Origin: Membranipora membranacea
Taxonomy: Eukaryota; Bryozoa; Gymnolaemata; Cheilostomatida; Membraniporidae
DNA length: 60,000 nt
Reading direction: 5' to 3'
Assembly: GCA_914767715.1 (NCBI GenBank)
Contig: OU612072.1
Location: forward strand, 26,352,001-26,412,000
Each line of letters begins with the position of its first letter. Within the stretch, counting starts at the first letter, position 1. The translations under genes were made by a program, and so were the position numbers. This document shows positions 23,545-34,214 of this stretch, piece after piece. Below the pieces are notes generated by a model that did no database searches, was not told the origin of the DNA, and was given only the letters and a program-made list of their open reading frames with translations.

Positions 23545-26204
23545 GCCACAATTTATCTTAAATATTAACAGTGGCACTCTTTTACCTGTCAATTTGTGGA
23601 AGACATTAATCTTCTGCATAGGATATTGTTCGAAATCTTGCTACCGAATTTCTGACTAGAGTTGGGTTTTCAGTAAGAGTACTCAAACAAGCCACAAAAA
23701 TCATAATACATGAGTCAGAAAGCGCATCTGCATAGATTTGGCAACAGCACTGTGTGAAGACAAAAGCTAAGTAATCATTTTACTTATAAGCTGTTAAGAG
23801 TTTAAGAGTTTAAGACACTCACTTTGTTTTGTGGAGTTGGCCAGCATTTATTTCCTTCTGTTATAACCCTTGTAAGGATTAGAGTGAGGGGCTTAAGTGA
23901 TGATTAGCAAACTGCTTGGGGGTAGAAGGCTAAGCAGGATTATGCCTTTAATACTCAAATTAAAGTAGTTTAATCTCTGCAGGGTGAAAAATCAAAGTGA
24001 GTCTGAGTAAGATCTAAGGTATTACAAACATAGGATTAAAATCATGGCCCTCGCATAAAAGGCAGGCAGTACAAGTCAGGAAATCACAGTCAGCCCACTG
24101 GCTGTAGCGCAAACAAGTCATCTCTCTGATTGTGTATGATTTGTACTATGCTCAATGTGGTGAGTTTGAGTAGTGAACTATGGAACGAGGGGCGATGCCT
24201 TGACGATAGCGACTTTGCGCCGATGAGTTGATGGAAAGCAAACCTCTCTGCACTGGTTTGGCTTAGAGTATAAGCATGAGAGTGATGGGGCAAACATTGT
24301 TGCACTGAAACAATGTAGAGTTGGCAGCCTCTCTGGTTGTGCACCAGCTTAAACACACCAACTATGTCAAACCACTGAAACTTAGAAAAATGCACTGAGG
24401 GATCGATGAGATTGATTGAGATGCTCATCAACACACAGGGATGGCTTCATGATGCAGGGCCGGCCATGAGGAGGTTGCACTAGAGAAGGCCTCGAAACAG
24501 CGCTTGACTCATTGTTGGTACGCTCACCACTGTATGTTGTATCATTAATAATCCCGCCTTCCTGTTATTCCCAGGTTGGCGTATCTGTCACTCCCACAGA
24601 CTCTGATGTGACATAACATTAATCATTACGCTGGCTTCCTTGTTTTTAATATGATTTGATTTAAAACAACAAGAGGTAAATTAGCTGTACATTTGTTTGC
24701 TTTGCACATCAAGTTTTGCAAGTTCCACTCAAGTTAGGATTATCCAAAGGATCTTTTATCTGTGGTAATAATGCTGTGTTGTATGAAAATTAGGTTCATA
24801 ATTGTATTTTTATTTTTTCAGTTGTATCCAATTGTATTACGCATTTACCATATCAAGTTATCAACAAGTTAATCATTATCGTTTCATTTTAAGTTAAAGC
24901 CAATAATTCTTAATTTCAACAGCATTTCGCATAAACGAGACAATAATCTACCAGCTCAATGCGATTTTTTCTTCCACCCAGGAACATGCAACAGTCTACT
25001 GAATATTGCAGCATAGGCAGCCAGCACTTGTTCGGCGGTAGTAAACCTAAAAGTTGAATGAGGAGTTTTTCTGAGTTCTTTCCTGTGAACTAAGGTGATA
25101 ATTTATTGAGTCTGAGACATATTGCTAGACTCGATCAAATCAACGCCAATAGGAATATTGAAGGGTAAGCTGTAGTGATGGCAAATTTGCCTCTCAATCG
25201 CAAGCTTCCTTTTCGCCAATCCAAAACACAAACAGAAACAAGAAATATCTCGACCAGCCAGTTTGGTACCGTTTTTTTAAAAAGTGTTAAATTAGCAGAT
25301 CGAATCAGGAAGAACATTCATAGAAGGCTTGAAACAAGAGATGCTTAATATGCCATATCTTTAACAAATTAGTAATTCAAAAGAATTGGAAACAACGATT
25401 TTCCCATATCAAAACAAAGGGTTTAGTAACTATTGCATTCCTGTTACCACAAGAGTTCTGGTGACGGATTCTTCTACTCACAAAATTATTCACAGAAGAC
25501 TCAAACAAACTTGAGGAATGCCAGTAGGTTATCCACTAAGTTTGTCTATAAATAACTTTTTAGTAGACCGGTCGAAGTGAAGATTTCCAGTTCAACTCAT
25601 GCTGATTCATGGTGAGGTTAACATATCCTTAAAGATAAAGAGATAAAGAGAAACTCGAAAAAACAAGAAACTCTGCTGCATATTATTAACCCAGGCACAA
25701 AAGAATGGTGTACATTTAGTGCGGGATACGTTGAAAAGGTAAAGTGCCAGCAATCTCACCCACTACATGACTGCATACCAAATCCCACCACTGGCAGGGA
25801 TAATCGAACACTTGCACATCCTACTCACAGAACTGCACTGCTGGGAGGAAGTTTATTCTTTATATACTATTACATATTTTCCTTATGTTTTTTTGTTTGA
25901 ATATAACTGACCTGTTTGTATATGAATATTTTAACCTCTTTTTAACCTTTGATACTCAATACGATAGCATGCATGTAGAACATTATCCTTCCTTTGGGCA
26001 CTAATCAGTTTAGTGTTAACAAAGTTAGTAATATATATAAGCAAGGTCTTTTATTTGTGTGAGTAGATTGATTGTTTTTCTTATCTGATCTCTCAAGATT
26101 TGTTATCAGTTGATCCTTATATATAGTGAGATCGTCACAGGTTTTCTTATCAGACTGGTGTGTCTTTTACCTTCATTTGATTATTTCTAAAAATATCATT
26201 TTTA
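23545..26204. other. Intergenic region upstream of gene D
   Basis: Promoter-proximal similarity to the paralogs stops near 23640. 24080-24500 is visibly GC-richer, with a 114-codon minus-strand ORF matching nothing I recognise. 24540-25310 is the segmental-duplication repeat. Confidence 0.4.
24540..25310 (+). repeat. Third copy of the distal block of the segmental duplication
   Basis: It aligns with about 9160-9687 and 12940-13560 (TCCCACAGACTCTGAT, GTTCTTTCCTGTGAACT, then CAATAGGAATATTGA). It continues past the 9687 breakpoint in the same way unit 2 does. A shorter reverse copy lies near 44260-44420. Confidence 0.6.
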
Positions 26205-26480
26205 GTCAGGTGGAGGAGGAGATTGTCTATCATACTTATGATGATTGATGGTCATGATTACATTTCCTTGCGGTGCTTATCATCAATCCTTCTGAGCCAA
26301 TAAACTGACTATATATGAAAGGCATGTTGTCAGGTCTAATGTTCATTTGCCATATCAGGAAGTGACTTCGCACTTCGGCAAGGAAATGAGTTAGTAATAG
26401 GAATGCAATTTTTCTCAGTGAAGGTGTTTTAATGACTCCAAACAGTTAATGGCGAGTTCAGATTAAATTACAGTATCACC
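26205..26480 (+). repeat. R1 interspersed repeat, upstream of gene D
   Basis: TCAGGTGGAGGAGGAGATTG through CATATCAGGAAGTGACTTCG to GGTGTTTTAATGACTCC. It lies 2.8 kb upstream of gene D. Confidence 0.7.
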
Positions 26481-27064
26481 TTTACCCAGAAGCAATAACA
26501 AGGACCACAGTTACAATTGGCCTCATGCCCTTTCATCATATAGGACAAACATGGAGTGGATGACCAACATATATATCAGTATGATAACAACAATAAGAGA
26601 CAGCAAAACTAACCTTCACCAGAATTTTCATCTTGTTAATGTTGACCTGAGCCACCCACAATGTGATCGTGACTTTATAGGCAAATAAATGTGATGATGC
26701 TAGTTATATATGCCATGGCTGACAACTTGTTATAAGCCAATCTGCTACAGTGCATGACAGAATGTTATGTCATTTTTATTTTGTCCATTATGTAAGCCAC
26801 AATATAAATAGGCCGGCTGCAGCAGCTTCCTATCTTATCACTCCAATTTACGGTTTTGGATGGATAGGGTTGACAGATATTTCTGGTGGAGTTTTTCTTG
26901 CTGATGGCGATGGTAGTATTGTACCTTACATTAAGTTGAACAATATTGTTTGATTTGAACAATATTGTTTGAACAATATTGATTGTTGAATTCTTGAAGC
27001 GCAAGGCTGAAAAAATCTGAGCTCCAGAAAAATTGACAATAAATCTGGGTAATTTTCACCCAAA

Positions 27065-28645
27065 ATGAACAAAGGCAAGAAGAGAAAACTCATTTCCAGT
27101 AATGATCCTGATGAGGATGATGCTGAGGATAATATCTTCACCTATTCGCTCAACAAGTTGAAGGCATTACAAAAGAAAATCGACTCTACTACCACTGATG
27201 AGTCTATCACCATAAAAGGTAATCCGGGAAACATCCAAATTGTCGTTGACTGCAGCACAGCTGTTTTTGAGCTTGTCAGATCTATATTTCAAACATCCAT
27301 TCAGGAGCAATATCTTTATGTAACTAGGAAAATGAATAAAGATAAGGACAAAAACACAACAGCCACCATATTCACCGTTAAAAACAAGAAGAAATCGGAT
27401 AGACGCCTTTATACTGCAAACTTTTACCATACCACCTCTAGAATACTGGTGAATGCTATCAAAGATGTGGATGTGTTTATAAGTCACTACTCTAAGCTGG
27501 TAGGTGAACTACAGCCAGAAACAATTGCCAATTTAAACGAGAAAGTCCGTTCCTCATGCTCAAATGCAATGGAATCGCTAAAAAGTAAACAAACCAATGC
27601 CAACAGCAGCACAACTCAACAACAAAGCACACAAGGTGCTCTAGGGGGATCTACTGTTTCACTGCCAGAGTCTTCTCAGTGTTCCCTGTCTGAGACAATG
27701 GAGACTTCTGCTCCATTCGTCGACAGCGCTCCCAGTCATTCCAGGGACAGAGATTGTGGGGAGAGTCCCGAATGTGCGTCATGCAGAACTCTACATGGCG
27801 TGCTTTCTATTATGATGGAGAAGATGGACAGCATGCAGGAGAAGATGGACAGCATGCAGGTTAAATTGGATAAAATTACTAGTGCTTTTTCTGAGAGCCC
27901 TAGTACAAAGGAATGTCCATCAAATTCCAAAAATACCGTACAACAAACATATCTTCCAACTCAAACTCTTAACACCACACAACAATGGTCATCAGTTGCA
28001 AGCAGCAGTAGACAACTCCACAGAAATATTCCTTCATCAACAACACATCAAAACACACCAACACCAAGTTCACCGGCAACTACATCCAACACACCAGATC
28101 ACATGCCCTCTATTACAAAAACAGCTCGTCCAAACAACTTCAACCCCAAGCACTGCATCGTAATAAGTATCAACAAGTCATCAAAAACCTACCAAAACTA
28201 TAATCAAGACAACATCAGACGTGAGATTAACCGTGAATTCGGCCCAACAATCATAGAAAACATAACGACCTACAATTTCAAGACAGAATCTCCAAAAATT
28301 ATGCTGCACCTTCGCGATGAAAAGACAGTGACCAAGTTGATAAACACTTGGAATACATTACTATTTGAAAATTCGCAAGTAAGAAAGACAATCAATCCAG
28401 AATCAGCAAAAGTCAACACTGGTATGCTGAGAGGCATTCCTATCGATGCTGATGATGAACTTGTAATAAAAGAGATATCACAGAATTTCCCCAACTCTTC
28501 AGCTATAAGGATTTACAAAGGGGAAAAGAAAATGCGCATTTTTAAAGTAAAGTTTGACACTCAGGACCAATACAACAAGGTCCTCAGTCAAGGTATGATT
28601 TTAGACTCACTTAAACTTAAATGCCATTTTGAAAAACTTCTATGA
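27065..28645 (+). CDS. LINE ORF1 (RNA-binding/chaperone-like protein)
   Basis: A 526-aa protein. It has a Lys-rich N-terminus, a folded-looking region of about 40-180, then a Ser/Thr/Gln-rich linker. Near residues 230-275 is a short Cys cluster (ECASC) followed by a heptad segment containing a tandem EKMDSMQ repeat, encoded by a 21-bp duplication at 27818-27859; this is a likely coiled coil. Another low-complexity linker follows, and the C-terminal 160 residues or so look like paired RRM-type folds, as in many CR1/Jockey ORF1 proteins. No CCHC zinc knuckle is visible. The presumed role is binding element RNA in the ribonucleoprotein. The stop overlaps the ORF2 start by 4 nt (ATGA). The ORF1 assignment rests on position and architecture more than on a diagnostic motif. 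Confidence 0.8.
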   Translation: MNKGKKRKLISSNDPDEDDAEDNIFTYSLNKLKALQKKIDSTTTDESITIKGNPGNIQIVVDCSTAVFELVRSIFQTSIQEQYLYVTRKMNKDKDKNTTATIFTVKNKKKSDRRLYTANFYHTTSRILVNAIKDVDVFISHYSKLVGELQPETIANLNEKVRSSCSNAMESLKSKQTNANSSTTQQQSTQGALGGSTVSLPESSQCSLSETMETSAPFVDSAPSHSRDRDCGESPECASCRTLHGVLSIMMEKMDSMQEKMDSMQVKLDKITSAFSESPSTKECPSNSKNTVQQTYLPTQTLNTTQQWSSVASSSRQLHRNIPSSTTHQNTPTPSSPATTSNTPDHMPSITKTARPNNFNPKHCIVISINKSSKTYQNYNQDNIRREINREFGPTIIENITTYNFKTESPKIMLHLRDEKTVTKLINTWNTLLFENSQVRKTINPESAKVNTGMLRGIPIDADDELVIKEISQNFPNSSAIRIYKGEKKMRIFKVKFDTQDQYNKVLSQGMILDSLKLKCHFEKLL

Positions 28646-31386
28646 TGGCAATGAATTTTTATAGCGCATATCTTAATATCCGTGGATTGGCAAGCAAACT
28701 GGAAGAGGTTCGTTTAATTCTTAGTGATCACAAATTTAGTATACTGTGTTTGGCTGAAACATTTTTGAATGAAAATGATGACAGCTGCCTATATGAGGTA
28801 CCAGGATATACGATGATAAGAAGGGATAGGCTCTGTAACAATGGTGGGGGATTACTCTGCTATGTCCATGATTCACTGGTCATTGAACATCTGGAAAATT
28901 TAGATCTTTACATGAATGAGAGTATAACAGTCAAGGTCAGACCCAGAAGCCAAAAGAGTTTTTTGGTCACATACTTATATAGACCTCCCCAATCAAAAGC
29001 ATCATGGAACACAGACTTTTCAGAGTTTGTCGAGCGTTGTTATGGTTTGAACGATGAAATTATAATATTTGGTGATTTCAATATTGATTTGCTGAATCCA
29101 ACTTCGAAAAACAGGTGGTTAGATAATGTTACCTCTCCACTACTGTTGAATCAACTTATATCTGAACCCACTCGCATAACTAATTCATCAAGGACACTAA
29201 TTGACCACATCTATTCAAGTAAAAGTGACAATATTGCTAAATCTGGTGTCATCAAATATTCACTGAGTGATCATTTCATGATAGTAGCTTCAAGAGAGAT
29301 TGATAGAAATGTTAAAATATCTAAACAAAGATGTAAGGTAACATTTTTGGATTATTCATTTGCAACACCTGAAAACATTTTTAACACATTCTCAAGGGAA
29401 AATTTTGGTTATGTACTGTATGAAAGATCAATAGACTCAATGTTTGAGAAGTTCTATAGCCATTTGAATCATCTTATATCAAAACTCGTGTTTGAGAAGA
29501 CTCGTTTTGTAAGAACGCATAATCTTCCAAAATGGTTGGATGATGAGGTAAAAATGAACATCAAAATCAGAGATCAACTCAAACAAAACGGTGATTGGGA
29601 AGGATATAAAAAACAGCGAAATTATGTCACTAATATGATCAGACAAAAGAAGAAAAGAGCTATTTCTAATACTATTAAAGAGTCTAAAGGTAATACAAAA
29701 CCTGTTTGGGATGTATTAAAGAATAAAAAGAAGGAGACTTTCCCTGCGACAAATTTGAGTGCAGATCAATTTAACAGCCATTTCACATCCATTGCAAAAT
29801 CAATCACAAAAAACCTTGTTGTAACAGATGAGATGACATTTCCCGTATCCAAATATAATTTGACAGACATACCACAATTCACCCCTTTCACATGTACAAG
29901 AATATTGTTCCACATTCCTGATAGTAAAAGTACAGGACCTGACAGAATTACAGTGAAGATGTTGAAGCTTGTTTGGCCTTATATTGTGGATATTGTCACC
30001 GATATGTTTAACAGGGTTTTAAGCAAAGGACAGTTCCCTTCAACATGGAAACTAGCTCGAGTTTCACCAATACATAAATCTGGGGATATAAATAACCCAT
30101 CAAATTATAGGCCAATTTCAGTCTTGCCTGTTCTTTCAAAAATATTTGAGAAACACATAAATCACCATCTGCAAGAATATCTCACTAAGAACAAAATCAT
30201 CCATGAGCTTCAATGTGGATTTAGAAAAGGCCATTCTTGTTCAGACAGTTTATTTAAAATTATTTCAGACTCTTTGGTGGAGAAAATTAATGGAAATGTT
30301 ATGACATTACTTTTTCTGGATTTTAAAAAGGCATTTGACTGTGTATCCCATGTTTTACTACACAATAAGTTGAAGGCTTGCGGCATCGGAGGAAATATGT
30401 TAAAACTTCTTGACACCTTTCTGACAGACAGAAGGCAGTTTGTTAAACTCAATAATATTGAATCTTGTAGATTGCCTATCACAATAGGGGTCCCTCAAGG
30501 TTCAATCCTAGCACCAACTTTGTTTCTCATCTTCATAAATGATTTATTAACTTCATCAAAATCAGACTCATCATCATATGCATATGCTGATGATACAGTG
30601 TTCCTGTCATCTAATAAAAACCTTCAGCAACTAAAGGCAAAGGCATCTGAAGATTTAAGTGGCATTTTGGATTGGTGCAATCGTAACCGGATGGTTATAA
30701 ATGTTCAGAAATCTCATTACATGCTACTTAATATCTCAGATCCGCTTTATGACCTGGAACTGTACATAGGGCATGAAAAACTAAACAGACAGAGAACTAC
30801 AAGGCTTCTGGGTTTTGTGTTGAATGACTCGCTTTCATGGCAGGATCATCTAGAGTATGTATATAAAAAGGCACAACGGAATGTTTACCTACTTCAAAAT
30901 TTGAGATACTTCTTGGATATAGCAAGTGCCCGCACATTTTACTTCCAGTTTATCTATTGTCACCTTATATATGGTATCCATATCATTGGCAACTTGTCCT
31001 GCAATAATGCCCTCAATAGATTATTTTTGTTGCAAAAACGGGCTTTACGCATTATCGCCAATGTGCATTACATCCCGTATTATCTCATTTCAACCGAATC
31101 CATTACACAATCATTACAACTCCTACCTCTTCCTAAGCTTGTTTGTTATTTCACTTCACTTTTTGCGCATAAGATAAACAATTTTTTAACACCACCATTT
31201 ATATATAGAGGATTTAAAAACACTACCAAGTTCAATTTTCGTGATAAACATTTACTTTTATATCATACAGACAATCTAAGATACAAAGTTTCTGCTACAT
31301 ACAATTCTTTACCGTTACATTTGAGATCTAAAGAGAAGTTCAGTTCATTCAAAACTTTACTTTTCAACCATATATTATCGACTTGA
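28642..31386 (+). CDS. LINE ORF2: endonuclease-reverse transcriptase
   Basis: A 914-aa protein. The N-terminal APE-type endonuclease has N12 (LNIRG), E39 (LAETF), G144-D-F-N147 (GDFNID), an IDHIYS motif, and S209-D-H211. The reverse transcriptase has D560 in LDFKKAFD, the GVPQGSILAP motif, and the catalytic YADD with D650 and D651. A C-terminal segment with LQKRALRII is typical of CR1/Jockey-group ORF2. No RNase H domain is apparent, and no frameshift or stop interrupts it. It acts in target-primed reverse transcription. Two adjacent ATG codons (28642, 28645) start the frame; the first overlaps the ORF1 stop, suggesting termination-reinitiation. Confidence 0.93.
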   Translation: MMAMNFYSAYLNIRGLASKLEEVRLILSDHKFSILCLAETFLNENDDSCLYEVPGYTMIRRDRLCNNGGGLLCYVHDSLVIEHLENLDLYMNESITVKVRPRSQKSFLVTYLYRPPQSKASWNTDFSEFVERCYGLNDEIIIFGDFNIDLLNPTSKNRWLDNVTSPLLLNQLISEPTRITNSSRTLIDHIYSSKSDNIAKSGVIKYSLSDHFMIVASREIDRNVKISKQRCKVTFLDYSFATPENIFNTFSRENFGYVLYERSIDSMFEKFYSHLNHLISKLVFEKTRFVRTHNLPKWLDDEVKMNIKIRDQLKQNGDWEGYKKQRNYVTNMIRQKKKRAISNTIKESKGNTKPVWDVLKNKKKETFPATNLSADQFNSHFTSIAKSITKNLVVTDEMTFPVSKYNLTDIPQFTPFTCTRILFHIPDSKSTGPDRITVKMLKLVWPYIVDIVTDMFNRVLSKGQFPSTWKLARVSPIHKSGDINNPSNYRPISVLPVLSKIFEKHINHHLQEYLTKNKIIHELQCGFRKGHSCSDSLFKIISDSLVEKINGNVMTLLFLDFKKAFDCVSHVLLHNKLKACGIGGNMLKLLDTFLTDRRQFVKLNNIESCRLPITIGVPQGSILAPTLFLIFINDLLTSSKSDSSSYAYADDTVFLSSNKNLQQLKAKASEDLSGILDWCNRNRMVINVQKSHYMLLNISDPLYDLELYIGHEKLNRQRTTRLLGFVLNDSLSWQDHLEYVYKKAQRNVYLLQNLRYFLDIASARTFYFQFIYCHLIYGIHIIGNLSCNNALNRLFLLQKRALRIIANVHYIPYYLISTESITQSLQLLPLPKLVCYFTSLFAHKINNFLTPPFIYRGFKNTTKFNFRDKHLLLYHTDNLRYKVSATYNSLPLHLRSKEKFSSFKTLLFNHILST

Positions 31387-31570
31387 CCAACATCATTGAT
31401 GATATTATTTCCCTTCTGTTTCTCTTTTTTTGTTATAAAAAAAATTGTTTTCTGGCACTGAGTGCAAAACATTTCGAATGAGATGACTTTTGATGCCAAT
31501 AAAAAGTATATATATAGGCAAACTAACTGCCAAAATTTCTACCAGCAAAAGGAAAACTCTATAACTATAA

Positions 31571-31939
31571 TTTAAACCACTGCTGCCACACAGCCATATG
31601 TATGCTTATAGAATTATTTATAGCTCAAAACTCATAAAATGAGGCTGCAATCTCAGCATTGTCACCTAATGAGCAAATAATTTGCACAAACTGATCGTCA
31701 AAATTAGGGTTTGAAATTAATTATCCACCAGCACGGGTGACATAGTTACTGTCTTACTAGTGCAAACTGTACACGTCATAAGCTGGTGCGTAGATTTCAT
31801 GCCCTGATTTTGCAGATCGGTTTTTGCAAATTATTGCCCATTAGGTGACAATTATGAGATTTAAGTCTCAATTATTTATCATGGAGCTAAGCAGAAGTCA
31901 ATGAGCACAGATTTGCATGAGTTGCAGCAGTAGTTTAAA
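31571..31939. repeat. Foldback (inverted repeat) element
   Basis: The left arm starts TTTAAACCACTGCTGC at 31571. The right arm, ending at 31939, is its inexact reverse complement (TTTAAACTACTGCTGC). Inner arm sequence such as TTGTCACCTAATG also pairs. The arms are about 140 bp each around an about 90 bp loop. A related one-armed copy lies at about 21503-21735. This looks like a MITE or foldback element. No coding capacity. Confidence 0.7.
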
Positions 31940-34214
31940 ACCCCATTATTCATAAATCATCAATCATAGTCATTTTTGCTGTGGTATCACTTTCTATGAG
32001 GTTTGTCATTCACTCAATATATTAAATATCATGCTGATATAATGAAACAAACCTGACCAACTTATGAATGTGTCTGGTATTGGTATTGGTTCATTTTCAT
32101 TTCTGTATCAAAACAACGTTCAATAAAGTAGAAATGTTGTGCTCGGTTTTAATCAATATAAATGTTGCCGTCGTTAAATAGTCTCATATAAAACTAAATG
32201 AAAATCTTCTTGACCATTTCTGGGCACGGGATATTTCTGGACGGCATCCTGTGCACACATTAATAGCTCCGGAAGATCTCTTGACATTACTAAAACTAAA
32301 ATGACTAAAAAGTGGATTAGACTGGCCACTAGAAATATGTTCAAAATGTTTGGCACAGCTAGAAAAATAAAAATATTGAGAGCGGAATAGAATTGAATGC
32401 TAACCCCTTGATGTGACTCATATAGGGGGTAATTGTCTTAGTGAAAATTGGGTTGATTGTCTCTAGTTTATATTTTGATGCCAATCATCACAGGCTATGC
32501 CAAGCAGGGTACCACATATAATGAAATTTATCTTATGTAAGAGATATGAAGGGTTTTGAGGCCGTTATTGACGAGTCAAAATATTTCAGATGTCTCATTA
32601 CAAACAATCTGCTTTTCCACTCAAAAATTTAACATTCAATGCAGCTACTAAAGTTCAAATTATATCAATTATAATACCTAAAAACTTTGTTTGATCTGAT
32701 GGTGTGATCATGACATCATTTACTAAAATATATCCATCAAAATTTTGGTATGATATATAGGCATTCATTGAACCAGTTTTTTCTGAGTTTAATAGCACAG
32801 AGATGTCATTTGACCATCTGATGGCACTCTCTGTTGCATCACTTATTTGGCCAAGATCTGATATGCTGTAATATGGCTCGTAAGAAGTAGTATCATCGGC
32901 ATATTTCAGCCTATTGTAGAACCCTCTGATTGTTGAGTGAGCACAGGACATAACTTTCTAAAAACAGTGAACAGGCCATTTTTTGGCGTTTTTGGAAATT
33001 AGCAGCCTTTTGTGCGCTGTAATCCAATCTTAGAATTTATCAATCCAATGTTATAAATTGTGTGTCATCTCTAGTCACATTATTGGTAGTCTGGCAGTGG
33101 CTCCTTCTTCTCACACTGAATCGTGCTACATGCGGGTCTCACTGAATGCTGTCACATAAAATCTGGGAACATCACAAACAAAGTTATAGTTACATTTGTA
33201 GGATTATTTCGATGTAATTAATTTGCAATTCAACTAACAATTGTTTAGGATGTAAACTGAAAGCGGCTATGAATGAATATTGAAACATGATTATACAAAT
33301 AAGGTCCTGATTATGATGATTAAATATCTAATCCTCGTTTATGACTCACTATTAACCTTTTGTAACACCCCACCAATAGATTTATCCTATTCTTATTTGC
33401 CTCTTCTAAGTGTAATCTGGTTATCATTTCGTTTTTTGTTGGGGAGGGGAGATCAGGTTGAGTCAAACCTCATGATAGATATATCATATATTACTACCGC
33501 TTTGGAATTCAATTTCTAATATGTTTATGTACTATTGTGTCCTCTGCAACTCTAAATTCTAAATTATTATCAAAATTGAATATGTCTTATGATTAATGTG
33601 CTACCTTCACCAATAATTAATGTCCTAAATGAGCCATAGTCTCACATAAATAGTACACAGAGTAAGAATTAAGCATGACACTGCAATTCCTTTCAGAGTT
33701 GTCGAAGAATTTGAATTGTGGCAGAAGCCTGAGTCTAAATCCAGTAGTTATCAGGAGTATTATGAGCTAGATTGAGGATCCTTATATATTTCAGCAGAAT
33801 GTTTAGTTGCTATTAAAGTTCTAAATGTGTTAAAAGTGTTAAATGCATTGAAAGTTGCAGATTGTACACAGTTTGGTATTTCGACATTGTTCAAATGATT
33901 GGATATGATTGACTGTGAAAGTTCTTCAGGATTTCCTATTTTAGAAGCTGAGCATTGGGCTCATTCCTTGATAATAAGTTATTGCCACATACAAAGTGGC
34001 TGTTCGTGGTTTGGTGCTATGAGTAATGTATTACTTTAAATTAACAAGGCAAAGAATTTTGGTTAATATAGTACAAAAATTAACAATAAAAACAACAAAT
34101 TAAACAATTTTAACATAGATAATATATAAATCGGTTGCTCTCTTTTCCATTCAAGAAAAGAAAAATTGTATGGGATTCAAGTTCAGATTTGGCTCAGGTC
34201 TTGCAATTATTCGC
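31940..34214. other. Region between LINE and gene E
   Basis: It holds the reverse transcriptase relic (32655-32951) and, from about 33900, the conserved 3' flank of gene E. In between, only unassigned sequence; 33270-33450 resembles 50440-50580. Confidence 0.45.
32655..32951 (-). mobile_element. Reverse transcriptase relic of a second LINE
   Basis: A 98-codon open stretch contains LKYADDTTSYE, then IRWSNDISVLLNSEKT and TKFLGIIID. These are the YADD region and following motifs of a LINE reverse transcriptase. It is opposite in strand to, and different in sequence from, the intact LINE. Nothing recognisable remains on either side, so this is a truncated fossil. Confidence 0.75.

Larger units (their letters stand above)
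26937..31520 (+). mobile_element. Intact non-LTR retrotransposon (LINE, CR1/Jockey-like)
   Basis: This is a two-ORF element: ORF1 (27065-28645) is followed by ORF2 (28642-31386), which carries an apurinic-type endonuclease and a reverse transcriptase. Both frames are open over their full length, so the copy is recent or active. The 5' end is uncertain; three copies of a TTTGAACAATATTG-like unit at 26937-26990 may mark it. The 3' region holds an A-rich stretch, AATAAA near 31498, and a TA-rich end. No LTRs are seen. It has inserted in a stretch that resembles the tail of the R1-associated repeat (matching about 19520 and 50240). No target-site duplication could be settled by eye. Confidence 0.88.

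Noticed and set aside
24090-24434. A 114-codon minus-strand ORF in a GC-richer stretch
   Set aside because: No recognisable domain, no paralog in the window, and it lies beside repeat sequence; it may be a fossil element in another frame.
26811-31520. Target-site duplication for the LINE (similar TA-rich GGC-containing words near both ends)
   Set aside because: The match is short and low-complexity, and the 5' end of the element is not known well enough.
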